Assembly: GCF_001540865.1 (NCBI RefSeq)
Contig: NC_033627.1
Location: forward strand, 13,014,648 to 13,078,647
Source: Ananas comosus
Lineage: Eukaryota; Streptophyta; Magnoliopsida; Poales; Bromeliaceae
Length of the DNA: 64,000 bases
Reading direction: 5' to 3'
This document shows, piece after piece, positions 36,555 through 49,244 of this stretch. Each line of letters opens with the position of its first letter. The first letter of the stretch is position 1. Both the position numbers and the translations under genes were made by a program. The notes under the pieces are model-generated. The model was not told the origin of the DNA. It saw only the letters and a list, made by a program, of their open reading frames with translations, and made no database searches.

Positions 36555-37082
36555 AGATTAGTATTTTTTTAAAAGCACAGAAGTCTCCGTGCTTTTAAAT
36601 TATTTTCGAGAATAGAATAACTGATTCAGTGATCAGCTCTACCAGATATGATCTACAATATTATAACTATCTAGAAACCAAACTTCATAATTTTTTTACT
36701 TTATTCATCTAATAAGCAAGCAGTCTCAAAATAAAGAACTAAAAAAAAAATCTCACAAAAACAGTGATTGAAGACTTAAATTTCAAATCAAAAGTACCGA
36801 TCTTGCTCTTGTTAGAAAAAGAATTTTTTATTAAAAATTTAACTAATTTGGATTATCCTACATGTTGAACTTACAAACATACCACATTGGCAATTCAAAT
36901 AGCCATTTTTTAGACATTTTAATCACTTAGCAAATAATGTTGAAGAATTATAAAAATTGATTTCTAAATAGTTTCAATTGTATATATTATGTCTAACGGA
37001 GCAAAATTGTTGAATCAGATGTCTCATTCTGGAAAATAACTCGAGAACATGAAAATCCCTTTGATCTTTTCGAAAGTGTACA
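36555..37082. repeat. Degenerate hairpin-tip MITE
   Basis: The left end TTAAAAGCACAGAAGTCTCC, then GTGCTTTTAAATTATTTTCG, and the right part ATGTCTAACGGAGC ... GGAAAATAACTCG mirror the layout of the element at 46708-47238, but the outermost motif is lost. Confidence 0.5.
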
Positions 37083-37420
37083 AGCCGTATTCATATTATG
37101 CTGACGTTACTAGTTGAATCAGTTTAACCACTAGTTGAGCAAATAACTCTTTGGAATTTAATAGTTAAATAAATTGGTCTCTAAAGCACTTTTTGTTACC
37201 GCCCAACAACCATAGCGGACTATCGGCCTCCCAAAATGAAAATAACTTACAAGTACAAAAACCTCTGTGCTTTCTGAAAGAATGCAAGTTATACTCATAT
37301 TTTGCTAATATTACTAGTTGAATCGATTTACTCGCTAGTTGCACAGTTAAATCAGTATCTATATCTACTGCTTATTACAGCCCAACAATTGTAGCCGATT
37401 ACGGGGCTCCTAAAGAAAAA
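37030..37420. repeat. Degenerate tandem repeat, about 200-bp units
   Basis: Two diverged units share GTACAAA/GTACAAG, TCATATTTTGCTAATATTAC (second unit; the first reads TCATATTATGCTGACGTTAC), TAGTTGAATC and GCCCAACAA. No gene. Confidence 0.5.
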
Positions 37421-37972
37421 AGTCTCGAATGCACCAGTTACATTACTGATGTGTCGTTTTCGATCAACCGCATTATTTTCTTGGATTCACACATTCATCA
37501 TGATTATTAAAAAATTATTTTTATTTTACTTTTTTTAAAAAAATAATTTTTTAATTATTAATTATGTAGCGTAAGTATTATACACTAAACTTTTTCCTTC
37601 CAAAGAAAGTGATGGTCAAGTAGTCAACTATAATTTGACCTGAGCCGGCCGAGCCAGTTGTTGTTGGATCCAAGCTGGGTCCCACTTAGCCCACGAGCCC
37701 AAATCCTGCGTTTGAGTGCATTTTGTATCCGGCCTCGCACATTGGGCTAAGAGACTGTTTGGTTTCTCGAAAAAAAATAAAATAAAATAAAATTTTCATG
37801 TAAAATTTATTTTTTTTAAAAAATTTCCTTCCTTTGGTTTGAAGCAAAATAAGTATTTTTGAAAATATCTTTTTTCCATCTTATTTTAAGGAAACTAGCA
37901 TTTTCGTTTATTTTTTATGAAATATATAGATTTTTTTTAAAAAAAAGTGACTGTTTTTCCTTCAAATCAAAT

Positions 37973-39021
37973 TGTAACGCACTGGACTTTTGCGAACTGC
38001 GAGGTTCGAGTGTTTAGCTGTGCTCTGAGCTTTTCCAGATTTTCTGGTAGGTCGTTGACTGTGTTCCGACCTATGGCACGTGTCCCGAGGAGTGTGGTAC
38101 AAAGCCTTGCACCAAANTTTTTTCCATCTTATTTTAAGGAAACTAGCATTTTCGTTTATTTTTTATGAAATATATAGATTTTTTTAAAAAAAAGTGACTG
38201 TTTTTCCTTCAAATCAAATACACAGAAAATTAAAGAATGAGTTTAAAAGAAATTCACAATTTTTTGAGAAAACAAACAGCCCTTAAACACCAGTTGTTTA
38301 AAAAAAAAAATGTCGTGCAATAAAAAAAGGGTAAAATTTAAAAATATCACCTCTATAGTTTCGCACTTTCTCACTTTAATGCTTTGTGGTTTAAAGTGTA
38401 TTAAGTTAGTGTCATGTGGTTTTGTTTTTATCTTTTCGTCAATTTTTTTGTTAATATTTTGTTAAATTATATACAAAAAATTTCAAATACCCTACATAAG
38501 TTTATCAAATATTCACTTTAATACTCTTTCATTTTAACTTTGTCATTCATTTAACGAAAAAAATTAGTGAAATCGATAATAAAAAGATAAAAATGAAACC
38601 ACGGAGCACTAAATTGATACATTTTAAACCACATAGTACTAAAGTGAGAAAGTGTGAAACCACAAGGGTGGTATTTGAAATTTTTTTATAAAAAAATGGA
38701 GTGAAAATTTTTCATATTAATAATTAAAGTAATGGAGAAANTTCCTTTTGCGAGAGGTTGAGAGTTCTACCGTGTACTAGAGACCACCATTTTTGTACTA
38801 CTTATGACTTCTTTTATTGTCTAACTTTACTACTTTACCTTGATATAGATGTTAGAACTTTGCTCGCTCTGATATCATTAGCTGCTCATTATTTCTCTTC
38901 TTCTATTTGTTTTATTACTTGCCTTTACTTCCGCTGTTATTGTAGACGCCTTATATGTGTAGACATATGGCGGGTCTGGGCACGCTACCGGGAGGGACTC
39001 CGCCGGTCCCGGGGCATGACA
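37973..39021 (+). mobile_element. LTR of a retrotransposon (probably Ty3/gypsy), split by two gaps
   Basis: The left piece 37973-38116 begins TGTAACGCACTGGAC. The right piece 38742-39021 ends CGGTCCCGGGGCATGACA. TG...CA ends and a perfect 5-bp target-site duplication CAAAT (37968-37972 and 39022-39026) show the boundaries. No gag or pol is visible, so it is a solo LTR or an element collapsed by the assembly. The Ty3/gypsy label rests only on the look of the LTR ends. Confidence 0.75.
38118..38740. other. Sequence between two N gaps, apparent empty-site haplotype
   Basis: The segment repeats the left flank of the LTR (37869-37972) and the right flank (39022-39548) joined without the LTR, reading CCTTCAAATCAAATACACAG across the insertion site. 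It includes a copy of the long inverted-repeat MITE at about 38331-38690, matching 39140-39500. Small differences separate it from the flanking copies. N at 38117 and 38741. Confidence 0.8.
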
Positions 39022-39139
39022 CAAATACACAGAAAATTAAAGAATGAGTTTAAAAGAAATTCACATTTTTTCGAGAAAACAAACGGCCCTTAAACACCAG
39101 TTGTTTAAAAAAAAAAAAATGTTGTGCAGTAAAAAAGGG

Positions 39140-39500
39140 GTAAACTTTAAATACCACCTCTATAGTTTCGCACTTTCTCACTTTAATGCTCTGTGGTTTA
39201 AAGTGTATTAAGTTAGTATCATGTGGTTTTGTTTTTATCTTTTCGTCAATTTTTTCGTTAATATTTTGTTAAATTATATACAAAAAATTTCAAATACTTC
39301 CTACATAAGTTTAACGAATATTCACTTTAATACCCTTTCATTTTAACTTTGTCACTGATTTAACGAAAAAAATTAGTGAAATCGATAATAAAAAGATAAA
39401 AATAAAACCACAGAACACTAAATTGATATATTTTAAACCACATAGTAGTAAAGTGAGAAAATGTGAAACCACAGGGATGGTATTTGAAATTTTTTCATAA
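39140..39500. repeat. Long inverted-repeat MITE
   Basis: The arms TAGTTTCGCACTTTCTCACT and AGTGAGAAAATGTGAAACCA are inverted copies, with TGTGGTTTAAAGTGTATTAA and its inverse between. Same family as 5592-5946. Confidence 0.75.
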
Positions 39501-39821
39501 AAAAATGGAGTGAAAATTTTTCATATTAATAATTAAAGTAATGGAGAAATTGGGTGCACCGTCTTCTCCTGTATTTGCAGTGGACGAATCATATAATCTC
39601 TTTTATATTTTACTTTCTTTATATTTCGTCAACATCTGGTAAATTAAAAAGCATACAAATTTAAAATTTTTATTGTGTAGTTCAGTACATCATTTTGCTA
39701 TAACTATTGTTTTAACTTTTTCTAAGAACATGAAATTAGGTGCATTGTGTCTACCATGTTTATTTTGCATGGTCCAGCTGATTTTTTTTGTATCTTTTTT
39801 TTTTTTTTATATTTTATGAAC

Positions 39822-39973
39822 TTTTTTTTTTTGAGAAATAGATAACACGCTATCCGCTCTATTTATTTCATTTAGAAATAAACTTAGCTAGAAATGCGAA
39901 TCAAATAGGATTCGAACTTGGGTCTCGAATACCAACCACCAAGCCTTTTGCCACTTGCTCTAGGAACGATCGG
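39822..39973 (-). mobile_element. tRNA-derived SINE (Au-type) with target-site duplication
   Basis: On the minus strand: AGAGCAAGTGGCAAAAGGCT (A-box region), AAGTTCGAATCC (B box), AAATGAAATAAATAGAGCGG and an A tail. It is flanked by a perfect 15-bp duplication TTATATTTTATGAAC (39807-39821 and 39974-39988). From here to 40800 no further gene is seen until the RING1 leader. Confidence 0.9.
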
Positions 39974-40803
39974 TTATATTTTATGAACATTCAATAAAAA
40001 TTATAATATCCGAGGTCAAAAAATTAATGTGCAGTTAATATAGCATTTTACTTATTTGCAATTATTATTTTAGCTTTTCGCAAGAACATGAAATTAAACT
40101 ATGTGAGGAATCTTTGTTGTTTTATAAACTATAAATTGATATAGTACACAGTCTCATATATTACATTTCTAATTTTTAATTTAAGTTCTTTATATTTTTG
40201 GAAGAAAACTGATGGTTACTTTTTTTTATATTTATTTTAATGACATATCATGTATAAAATTAAAATACAAATTATACGAAGATAATATGCTATCTTTTAA
40301 CGGGCCACATTATGAAAATACAAATGTACTAATACTATCGAAAGCTTTTTCACTTTGTGAATTTTTTGAAGCAGTGAAAATTAAAATTAGGGAGTTTAAG
40401 GTCTACACGAAGCTATCAGGAGTACGCAAAAATTTTAAAAAACTATATATTTGAATAGTTTTTTTTAAAAAAATTATAAGATAGTTTAATTAATTGGGCA
40501 CAGGATGCTTTGCAGTGTCCAAATTGTAAAGCAATATGAACGGTGGATTTAATCCTTGGGGATAATTACGGTTCACGGAAAACGTCATGAACCGGGTCCA
40601 CGGAATGAGTTTCTCTTTTATGACGGGACTTGTTCCGGCGTAATAATACTCGGAATAGCTCGAATCAGCCGAATAACGCGATCGGCTCCGGTCGAACTGC
40701 GAGCGCGCTCTCTCTCTCTCTCTCTCCTCTCGCGTCTCGACCCCTCCTTTTCTCCTCCCCCTTCTATTTCTCCTCGTCATCTCCTCACTCCCCACGCAAC
40801 CCC

Positions 40804-40805
<2 letters not shown>

Positions 40806-40837
<32 letters not shown>
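40806..40837. repeat. (GA)n microsatellite in the RING1 leader
   Basis: A GA run ends 14 bp before the start codon. A (CT)n run lies at about 40708-40726. GA/CT runs in plant leaders can bind BPC-type factors. Confidence 0.85.
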
Positions 40838-40839
<2 letters not shown>

Positions 40840-40850
40840 GGGAGCCCAAA

Positions 40851-43800
40851 ATGCCCGCGCAGAAGCGGCCGCATCCGCCGCCGCACAACGACGATCACCA
40901 CCACCACGGCGGCGGCGGCGGAGGTGGGGGCGGTAGCGGCGGAGGAGGTGGCGCTGGGGCCGGAGACGCCTCGCCACACCCTTCGTCTTCGTCGCCTCCG
41001 CCACCCCAGCAGCAGCAGGTGAAAGAAGCGAAGGAAGAGGAGGAGGAAGAGGAGGAGGAAGAAGATGAGGCGGAGGATGCGGCGGAGGACGGCGAGGAGC
41101 CGCCGCCGACGCCGCAGCCGCCGCCGAAGGTGGAGCCTCCGGTGGACCAGGACGGTACGGAACGCGACCTCCCTCTCTCTCTCTCTCCCTCGTGCTTTCT
41201 CTCTCTAAGTCTCCTTCGATCTCACGCTCATCGGTGTGGTGTGTGTGTGCTTTGTTCGTGGTGGGGAGCAGATTCAGATGGCGAAGGCCAGAGCGAGTCG
41301 TCCCAGAGCGCGGGCGACAGGGACGAGTACGTTTCTACTCTCTCTTCTGTTCCTCCTCTTCAGCTCCTTCGATCTGTTTTTATCTCTCTTGCATGCGTTT
41401 GGGGAGCTTTGTTGTGTGCGATTTCTCGCCCTGTTCGATTCTCCATGCGTCTCGTACGTGTGTGGGTTTACGTGCAGATTTGTGCATCTGAGCGTGTTAT
41501 GAGATCTGGTTTCGTGGTTCTTGTACTTGTCGATCGCATCTCCTCCTCTTTGAATGTTTATTCTTTTGCCACGAGATTATGATGCTGTTCTTCATGCATA
41601 CATGTCCTCTTATCTGGTGTACTGCGAGGAAGGGGAAGCGTATGATATGAGTGAGCTGTATTTTGTGGACTTTGAAGATTGTTGTTCATGATTGCTGGCA
41701 AATAGGACGAGTTATATTGTTTTTGATTATGATCTCTGTAGTTTCTTTAAGTAATCTTTCTTTTGCGTTGCCGAACTAGTTGATGAAGTTTTAGGGGTGT
41801 TGCAGTATTGCAGTTATTCTTTGGTAGAGATTACTAACTAGAACCTGTAATTTATAATCATGGAAGGTCCTGTTGATATGGGATATAGTTACTGTATCTT
41901 GTAATTCTGGTGTTGAGCTGATATGCAGTTGTGCTCCCACTGCCTCAGCTGAATTATTTGGATTATTCTTTTATTTCCCTTATATAGTCAACAATTAGCT
42001 CAAATGAAGTCAATGTAGCTGCATGAAAGGAATGAGACTCATGCAGAAATCATATTTCAATACTATGCTTAAGCACCAATGATTTTGACCAGAACTACTA
42101 TATAATTGGTACATCCTCTTTTAGCAAGTCTAGTATGTACTCCAAAAGAAACTAGGAATGAGCAGATTGTAAATGTGCATCTTTGTTCTTAAGTCATTTT
42201 TGCATGCAAAAATCATATTTCAATACTATGCTTGAGCAACAATTATTTTGACCAGAGCTACTATATAATTGCTACATCCTCTTTTAGTAAGTATGGAAAG
42301 TAGTCCAAAAGAAACTAAATGCAAGCCAGTTGCATTGCACATTTGAAATACTGACTTCTTGAGTTCTTTAGATGACTAGGCAAAAAATGATGCCTGGTGT
42401 GGGAGAGTGCCTTTTTTAGCGATGCACTCTAGTTACTCTACAATCAGGCTTCCAAGGGACAGTTTGTCCATGTAAATCTACAATACCACCTTCAGACAGA
42501 GACTCATTACTTATTTTAATTTTTGGTGAACAGTCACATCATTGAATCACTCTGGATTAATTTGATATTTTACTTAGTCATGTAAATCTAGTTACCATCG
42601 GTTCTCTTGAAGTCACCATTTTGCGATACAAAAGTTTGGAAGATTGAGTAACTAACATTGTGTTGACGAACTGTAAGGTGATCCAGACTTACTCTAAACT
42701 GAAACTCATGGTAGTTAGATTTTGTTGTTATAGTTTTCATGACTCTAGCATGCACCTCTTTATGATTTACAGCTATAGCCAGTGTGCCGTATTTATGTAT
42801 TTTAGTTTGGCCTGCTATGAGATCCACCTGATGATCTCTGCAGTTGCATATGTACCCATGAAAAAACATGTAAAGTTGTGAAATGTTCTTCATGTTATTG
42901 GATTGATTGCAAATTGTATAATTAACTTTTCTCTTTTGCTGAAGTCACTTTTCTTACCCTTAGGTATTTTTTGTTGAATGATTAACTCTTTGGTTCTGTA
43001 TAACAGGTGCAAATGTTTATGTATTGGAAACTTTTTACCTGTTTGCTTACCATATGGAAGTTGACTTTCTGGACAAACTTCTTTTGCAGGTTTATTCTGG
43101 TAAAGTTAGCAGATATACGAAAAGAAGTTCAATGCCCTATATGCTTAGGTATGACGATTAATTAAGCTTCATCTACTATAGCAAACTACTTTAAAAGATT
43201 ACTGTTAAAGTTCGCTTGTTAACAGACGTTACCAAATTTTTTGTCTGGAAAATCTCTTGTTTTTTCACTGGAAAGTTGGGGATTCTCTCAAATGTATGTA
43301 GGAAATATATGTTGCTTGTTGTAAGTTTTAGATTCAGAAGTCCCATGCATTAGATAGCTAAAAAATTGCGTGAATGCTCATTTGGTTGAATGACCTCTTT
43401 CCACGGAAAATTTATCGCTTGTCAGATCTAAATGTAATGGCAAAATATTACAGTATAAACTGGTCGTAAGAATGTCTATTATTATATTCATCTTGATCGC
43501 CATCCAAGTCTTTCACCAACAATTTAATGCAAATGAATGTTTAATTGGTCAGCTTTTGGTCATCATGAATTTATATTGAGTAGAGTATATCTGCTATTAC
43601 ACTGGCACAGCTGGTGCCATGTCTCTTGTGCTTTCTTAGCTAACCCAATACTCCTTTCTTCAGGCACTTCACATCTTTTAGGCACTTCCTATGAATCTCT
43701 AGATTTGTTACGATTGATACTTTTTTGTTATATTTATTCATTGTAGATAGATCTTCAATTGAATTCTAATTATTGTATTTTGCATGCAGCTGTTTATTTG

Positions 43801-46582
43801 TTCTGACAGTAGATTTGCAGAATTTTGCATTAGGTTAGATTTATATTAAGTTAAAAGAAAATTTTGGACGTTGAATTCTTTGAAATCCTTATGTTTGCTT
43901 ATCAGCCTATGTGGTTAAAAGCTACAGGCCTGTTCCATAGCTGATCAAATTTTCAGAAGAACTTAGGCTCTAAGCTTTTACCGGGTTAATTAATAAGCAT
44001 GATGACTAGGACATGGTTGGGAAATCTGTAGTTAAAAGCTTGGAAGAAATGAGTCAAGATTCATAACTTTGTGGCTAAATGTAATAGGAGAGATATGTCC
44101 TGTGAATATCTATGTATTGGTTACGGATATGAATATCAAAATTGAAGTAAAAAAGATTAAGTTGGTTGGAGTTAAAAGGAGGGTGGATTATTTCATGTTA
44201 TTTTTGGTGTAAGCTGATACAGATCTAGATTTGCCCTGAGAGTGGGCTAAAGAAGACATCGGATTAGAGAGAGATGAGAACCAGGGACAAAACCAAGGAA
44301 AACGAGGAGAAATTCAGAAAGAATATCTTATTGACAGAGCCTATAACTATACTGAAAGAACAGAAAAAAGATGTCAAATATTAAGGGCTAATTGACCTGG
44401 AGTAAGGTATGAGTAGCACAGTGCAGGTGCTTTGAAACCTCCCCAAGATTGAAAGAGGATGATGAATGCATGGAGTAGCTAGGGTTAACCCAGTCTCTTC
44501 AGAAAGAGACTTTCTTCTTTTTTTTTACCCTCATTCATCTCAGAAAACCATCTAATTCTTATGGGAATTGCTGAAAACAAATATAAATGGAATTAACTTC
44601 TTCTAGCCCTCAACTATGTCTAGCTGTTCAACAACTGCTTTGCATTATATCAGTTGTAGTGGTATGAAAAATAAAGACAGGAGTAAGTAATCGTGATTTC
44701 TACTGCTAGAGTTTGGCTGAAGGGGTCTTAATACAGATTTTACAAGGAGTTGCGTTTACTTCATAAGACAAATAGGTCTCAAATTAAATGGAGTAGAGCC
44801 TCTAGTACGTATACAGGTCATTAGAAGCATGAAAAGTGTTATCTCTGCAGATCATTTAGACAGTTGAATACCTAAAAGTGAAATTGAGAGTCTGGGACTG
44901 AAATTGAACTTTTATATGGCATACCAAAGTTGTTGAAATTTGGAAACCTCGTACTTGACCCTAATCTAGCATACCAGTGGGCTTAAAAACATGAAGTCAG
45001 AGAGGTTCATTTTGCTTCTCCTTGTCCTTCTTGAATCTCTACACATTTACATCTATGAAAATAATAATGAAGGGAAAATTGGCGGTAGATCTCGTAGTCT
45101 TTGTTATTCACCTCAATTTATCTTGTAGTATTTGTATATTGCCCATGCTTCTGCACACCAAAATTTCCACTGAGTGTGTGCAGCATAGGATTCTTATCTT
45201 TAAAATTTTATTTCTGTATATCATTGTGAGTGCAAGTACTTGTGATTGTACCTCAATTTAATACATTAAGGCCCTAATTGGTGCTGCTATTTGCACCAAA
45301 GAGTGCAGTTCAATGTGTTGCTGAACTTGGGCACTCATTTAGCGAAGCAATAAAGCACCAGCCCTGCAAACACATAAGGCAGTTATCAATGGTAAAACAG
45401 AATGGAATGCATACTCTAGCAAATCATCCCTAGGGTTGCTTCAGCAACCGTTCTTATGCAACCAAGCATGTGTCCCCCAGCATAGCGCCAAACAAAGCCT
45501 ATGAGGACAGTTGTTTAGTTTTCAAATCAATAATGAAATCATTTTGAGAAATTTGTCTGTGCATAGGGATATGCTAAGTAGTTCATATTGTTTTGCTGGT
45601 GGTGGTTCCTGCATTAGAAGAGTGAACATGTAAAATATAGTATTGATTATCTACGAGTTGGAACACTGTTCAGTTTTGAGCTTGTTTATAACCTGTTATT
45701 TTCAAAAGTAGTTATGTAACTGCTGAAACCTTTGTTTTGTAGGCATAATTCGAAAGACTAGAACAGTTATGGAGTGCCTACACAGGTTCTGTAGGGAGTG
45801 TATTGATAAATCTATGCGGCTTGGGTATGGTGCCAAATTTTAACCCTTCAATCTTTTGCATATTAGGATTGCAATATCTTCACTGTATCTTTGGCTGTCC
45901 ATAAGGAATTTTTTTTTTATTAATTTAGCTTTTAATTAAGAAGATAGACACTCCACTTTATTGTAATTTTCCCTCACTTTGTTTCCTAGAAATAATGAGT
46001 GTCCAGCATGCCGTACGCATTGTGCAAGTCGACGTTCTTTGAGGGATGATCCAAACTATGATGCCCTTATTGCTGCTTTATATCCAGATATTGATAAGTA
46101 TGAGGAAGAGGTATTCATAATCACTTCAGTGATCCTTTTTCAGGCACATTTTCAGTTGACTTTGATTTGCCTTTGGTAACTTATGCTTCCTGCATTCACG
46201 GCTGCAATCTCTGTGCTGCAGGAACTCGCTTTTGATGAAGAGGAGAGGTCTCGCAATAGGAAGGTTGTCTTTTCCATTTGTTTCTACTATATATGTTTGA
46301 ACATTTGTTTTTCGTTCTCTCAGATACTATACTCCTAAAAACTTATCTATTTACATAGAAATTTCTAGAAAAACTGAATTTTCATATATGATCCCTGAGA
46401 ACCTAACTACTTACAAATAAACAGTTGTACTTAACAAAATGCCCCACTTTTTTTTCTTTTTTTTTTTTCTGATTCAAAATCAACTTCATCCATGAATTGC
46501 ATAACCCCTCTTAAAGATAAAGGTATTTGTTTTGAAATAACTCTACTTTTGAGTTGTACGTATGTAAATGGATATTGTGCAG

Positions 46583-46618
<36 letters not shown>

Positions 46619-49244
46619 ATATACATTACATATATGTATATATATGTATATATATATATATAATATTATATAATATAATTATATATATATATATCATATA
46701 TATATTAGAGTCCGGCTACTATGCTATCGGTAGCACGGAGCGCTCCGTGCTACCAAGTTGTTTTCGATGATGCGGCTTCTGAATCGACGATCGGCTCCAT
46801 TAGACTTGGTCTACATATTGAAAGTATTTGGAAACTAAATTTCAAATTTTTTCGACATCATTTGACTAGTGATCAAAAGATCTCAAATGACATTTTAATG
46901 GCCGATTTGGTGTGTTTGTGAGTTTAACGGTGTAAAAATCCAAATGCGATGAAAATTTTATAAAAAATTCTTCACTATTTAGAGTAAGATCAGTATATCT
47001 GATTTTGAATTTAAATATTTTATCATCATTTTTTATGAGATTTTTATTTTCAGCCGTTCAATTTTAGACTACTTGTTTGATAGGTAAATGATATTGAAAA
47101 ATTATGAAATTTAGTTTCAAATACTTTCAATAGTGTAGATCAAGTCTAACGGAGCCGATGTCGATTTGGAAGCCGCATCATCGAAAACAACTTGGTAGCA
47201 CGGAGCGCTCCGTGCTACGATAGTATAGTAGCCTAGCTATATATATATATATACTATATCCTATTAACTACTTCATAAAGAGAGAGAGAGAGAGATAGAG
47301 AGAGTAGGGCTACTATACTTTTATGAGTATAGAGCCCTTTGTACTCATAAGTTGTTTTCGATATTGGGGTTTTCAAATCGACGATCCACACCGTTAAATA
47401 TGATCTAGAGTATTTGAAACTTCTAGAAAATAAATTTCGAAATTTTTCGAAATCATTATAAAGTCCATCAAGCGGGTATAAAATGAATGGTTAAAATCGA
47501 ACGACATCTTAAAAATGGATGATCGGATCCTTCAATTTAAGATCGGAGTTATTGATCTTTATTTAGGTAGTGAATAGAATTTTCTATAAAAGATTCAACC
47601 TATTCCGATTCTTTTTCACCGTTAAACTAGCAAATATCTCATACCGACCGTTAAAAATTATTAATTTTGTGAGCTTTTGATCATAAAGTAAATGATTTCG
47701 AAAAATTATAAAATTTGATTTTTAGAAGTTTTAAATACTCTAGATAATGTTTAACAGTATGGATCGTCGATTCGGAAGCTCTATCATCGAAAACAACTTA
47801 TGAGTACGAAGGCGATCGTACTCATAAGAGTATAGTAGCCGGACTCATATAGAGTAGGGCTATGTGTGTGTGTGTGTGTATGTAAAATCCCCATCCTTGT
47901 TTAATCCTCACTGTGATAAATTATTGTACTATTCTTGGTAGATTCAAGAATCCATAGCTGAAACGCTGCGGCGGCAAGTGGAAGCACTTGGCAGGAGGAG
48001 GTCGGCCTCAAAAGCAGCAGCTTTTCCTTTCACGCGAAGATCTCACGGAAACTTCAGGAATAATCACGGTCAGAACAGTTACTCGCGCGGGAGAGGTCGT
48101 TCAAATGCTCGAGACATCGCACCAACAGGTTCAGATGATGAAGACGAAGAGTTAGGGAACGGGAATAATGATGGTAGCAAAGAGTCTTCTTCTGCAGATG
48201 AGGGTTCTCCAGACATAAGGCACAAGAGAAGTCGGAGATGGCCGGCCCCACCACGGTCCTCACCAGCTAGGACAGCGGGCAATGCCGATGTCGGTGGTGA
48301 TGAAAATGACGATTTAGGGCTTATTAGAGAAAATGTCAGCACATCTCCTTTGCGGGCAGGGAATAGGGAGATGCTCGCATGGGGTAAGAATGGCGCACGG
48401 AGTCAAACGCGACACGGCAATTCTAGTGGCTCGAATGGGCGGTTGGCAAAGGGCGGGCGCATGGCCAAGTTGGCAGAATACCTCCGGAATTTAGATGAAA
48501 ATGATAATGAGGTACACGGGTAAATTACAAATTTAGTTGCTAAGTTTTTCATTCTTCCTGATTTATATTAATTTTAACAATTAAACTTGTTAAGTTTGTT
48601 CCATTTACTTCAGACTAGATGGCTAGGGGTGAGGCTGTTAGAATGAGAAAGTGGTGAAACTTGACGGGGCTAAATGCCAAATTTTGGTTTTTTCCAGCAC
48701 CAAAAGCTAGCATCAACATTATTTTGTTCTTTGTGATTTTATTTTGCAGCTTGATGTACATCTGATTCTGCTTCCGCTGGATGGAGAAAGTCTGATTAAT
48801 TTGCCAACATGGTATCTTTGCTGTCGGCCATCCTCATCAATTCGACACCTTCGCCAAGTAAATTCTTACTCACAAACTCTTCCCGTGTCAGCACTATATT
48901 TTCTATCCAAAACTAGATGATCAAATCACCATCAATATGCTTCTATGCAGTTCGTCGCTCATAAGACATCTCAACAAGCTGAAGAAGTTGAAATATATGG
49001 AAGGAAACCTCAGTTTGGAGATACGGCTATTAAAGATGAGGCGAAGTTGGATCATTTGGAAAGCTTAGAAATATTAGCAGGAGATGAATCTCTTGCCAAG
49101 CTTTGTGCTTCATTTATTTCTGCTCGAGGGGATATGGTGAGATCCAAAACCAGTTTTTACTTGTTAATAAATAATAAGAATGTATTTTTAAATTCCCTTC
49201 TGGTATTCCAGGAATTGGTTTATGCTATAAAGAGGCAAAGCTAG
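40851..49244 (+). CDS. RING1: Polycomb E3 ubiquitin ligase RING1 (RING1A/B type)
   Basis: Ten exons: 40851-41154, 41272-41326, 43090-43148, 45743-45824, 45990-46110, 46222-46263, 47942-48511, 48750-48857, 48951-49136 and 49212-49244. They total 1560 bases, 519 residues, and all phases close. The N-terminus has His, Gly, Pro and acidic runs. The RING finger starts at C135: CPICLG, then [19 protein letters not shown] and NNECPACR (C135, C138, C151, H153, C156, C159, C171, C174). It continues into [20 protein letters not shown]. The C-terminal 108 residues ([12 protein letters not shown] onward) form the RAWUL domain. RING1 is the catalytic core of PRC1 and ubiquitylates H2A in the nucleus. Introns 2, 3 and 6 are long; intron 6 holds two MITEs. 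The exon 2 donor GA|GTACGT was chosen because it keeps the frame. It converges on BASS1, 1.3 kb away. Confidence 0.95.
46708..47238. repeat. Hairpin-tip MITE in RING1 intron 6
   Basis: GAGTCCGGCTACTATGCTAT opens and TAGTATAGTAGCCTAGCTAT closes the element, both inside (TA)n. Each tip holds a palindrome; on the left it is a perfect 26-bp palindrome at 46729-46754 whose half is GGTAGCACGGAGC. Next come TTGTTTTCGATGATGCGGCT and GACGATCGGCTCCATTAGAC, inverted at the other end, so the terminal repeats exceed 90 bp. No ORF of interest. Confidence 0.85.
47303..47846. repeat. Second hairpin-tip MITE in RING1 intron 6
   Basis: GAGTAGGGCTACTATACTTT opens and GTATAGTAGCCGGACTC closes. The tip arms are TTATGAGTA and GTACTCATAAG, followed by TTGTTTTCGAT, all inverted at the other end. 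It lies just after a (GA)n run and before a (TG)n run (47863-47879). Its close relative is 4636-5181. Confidence 0.85.

Larger units (their letters stand above)
37750..39092. repeat. hAT-like MITE interrupted by an LTR
   Basis: The left end GAGACTGTTTGGTTTCTCGA and right end TCGAGAAAACAAACGGCCCT are inverted repeats. The LTR at 37973-39021 split it. A second, unsplit copy of the same sequence lies between the two N gaps (38118-38286). Confidence 0.65.

Noticed and set aside
37973..39021. Calling a complete LTR retrotransposon
   Set aside because: No gag, pol or second LTR is visible, and the DNA between the N gaps is a flank copy, not an internal retroelement region.
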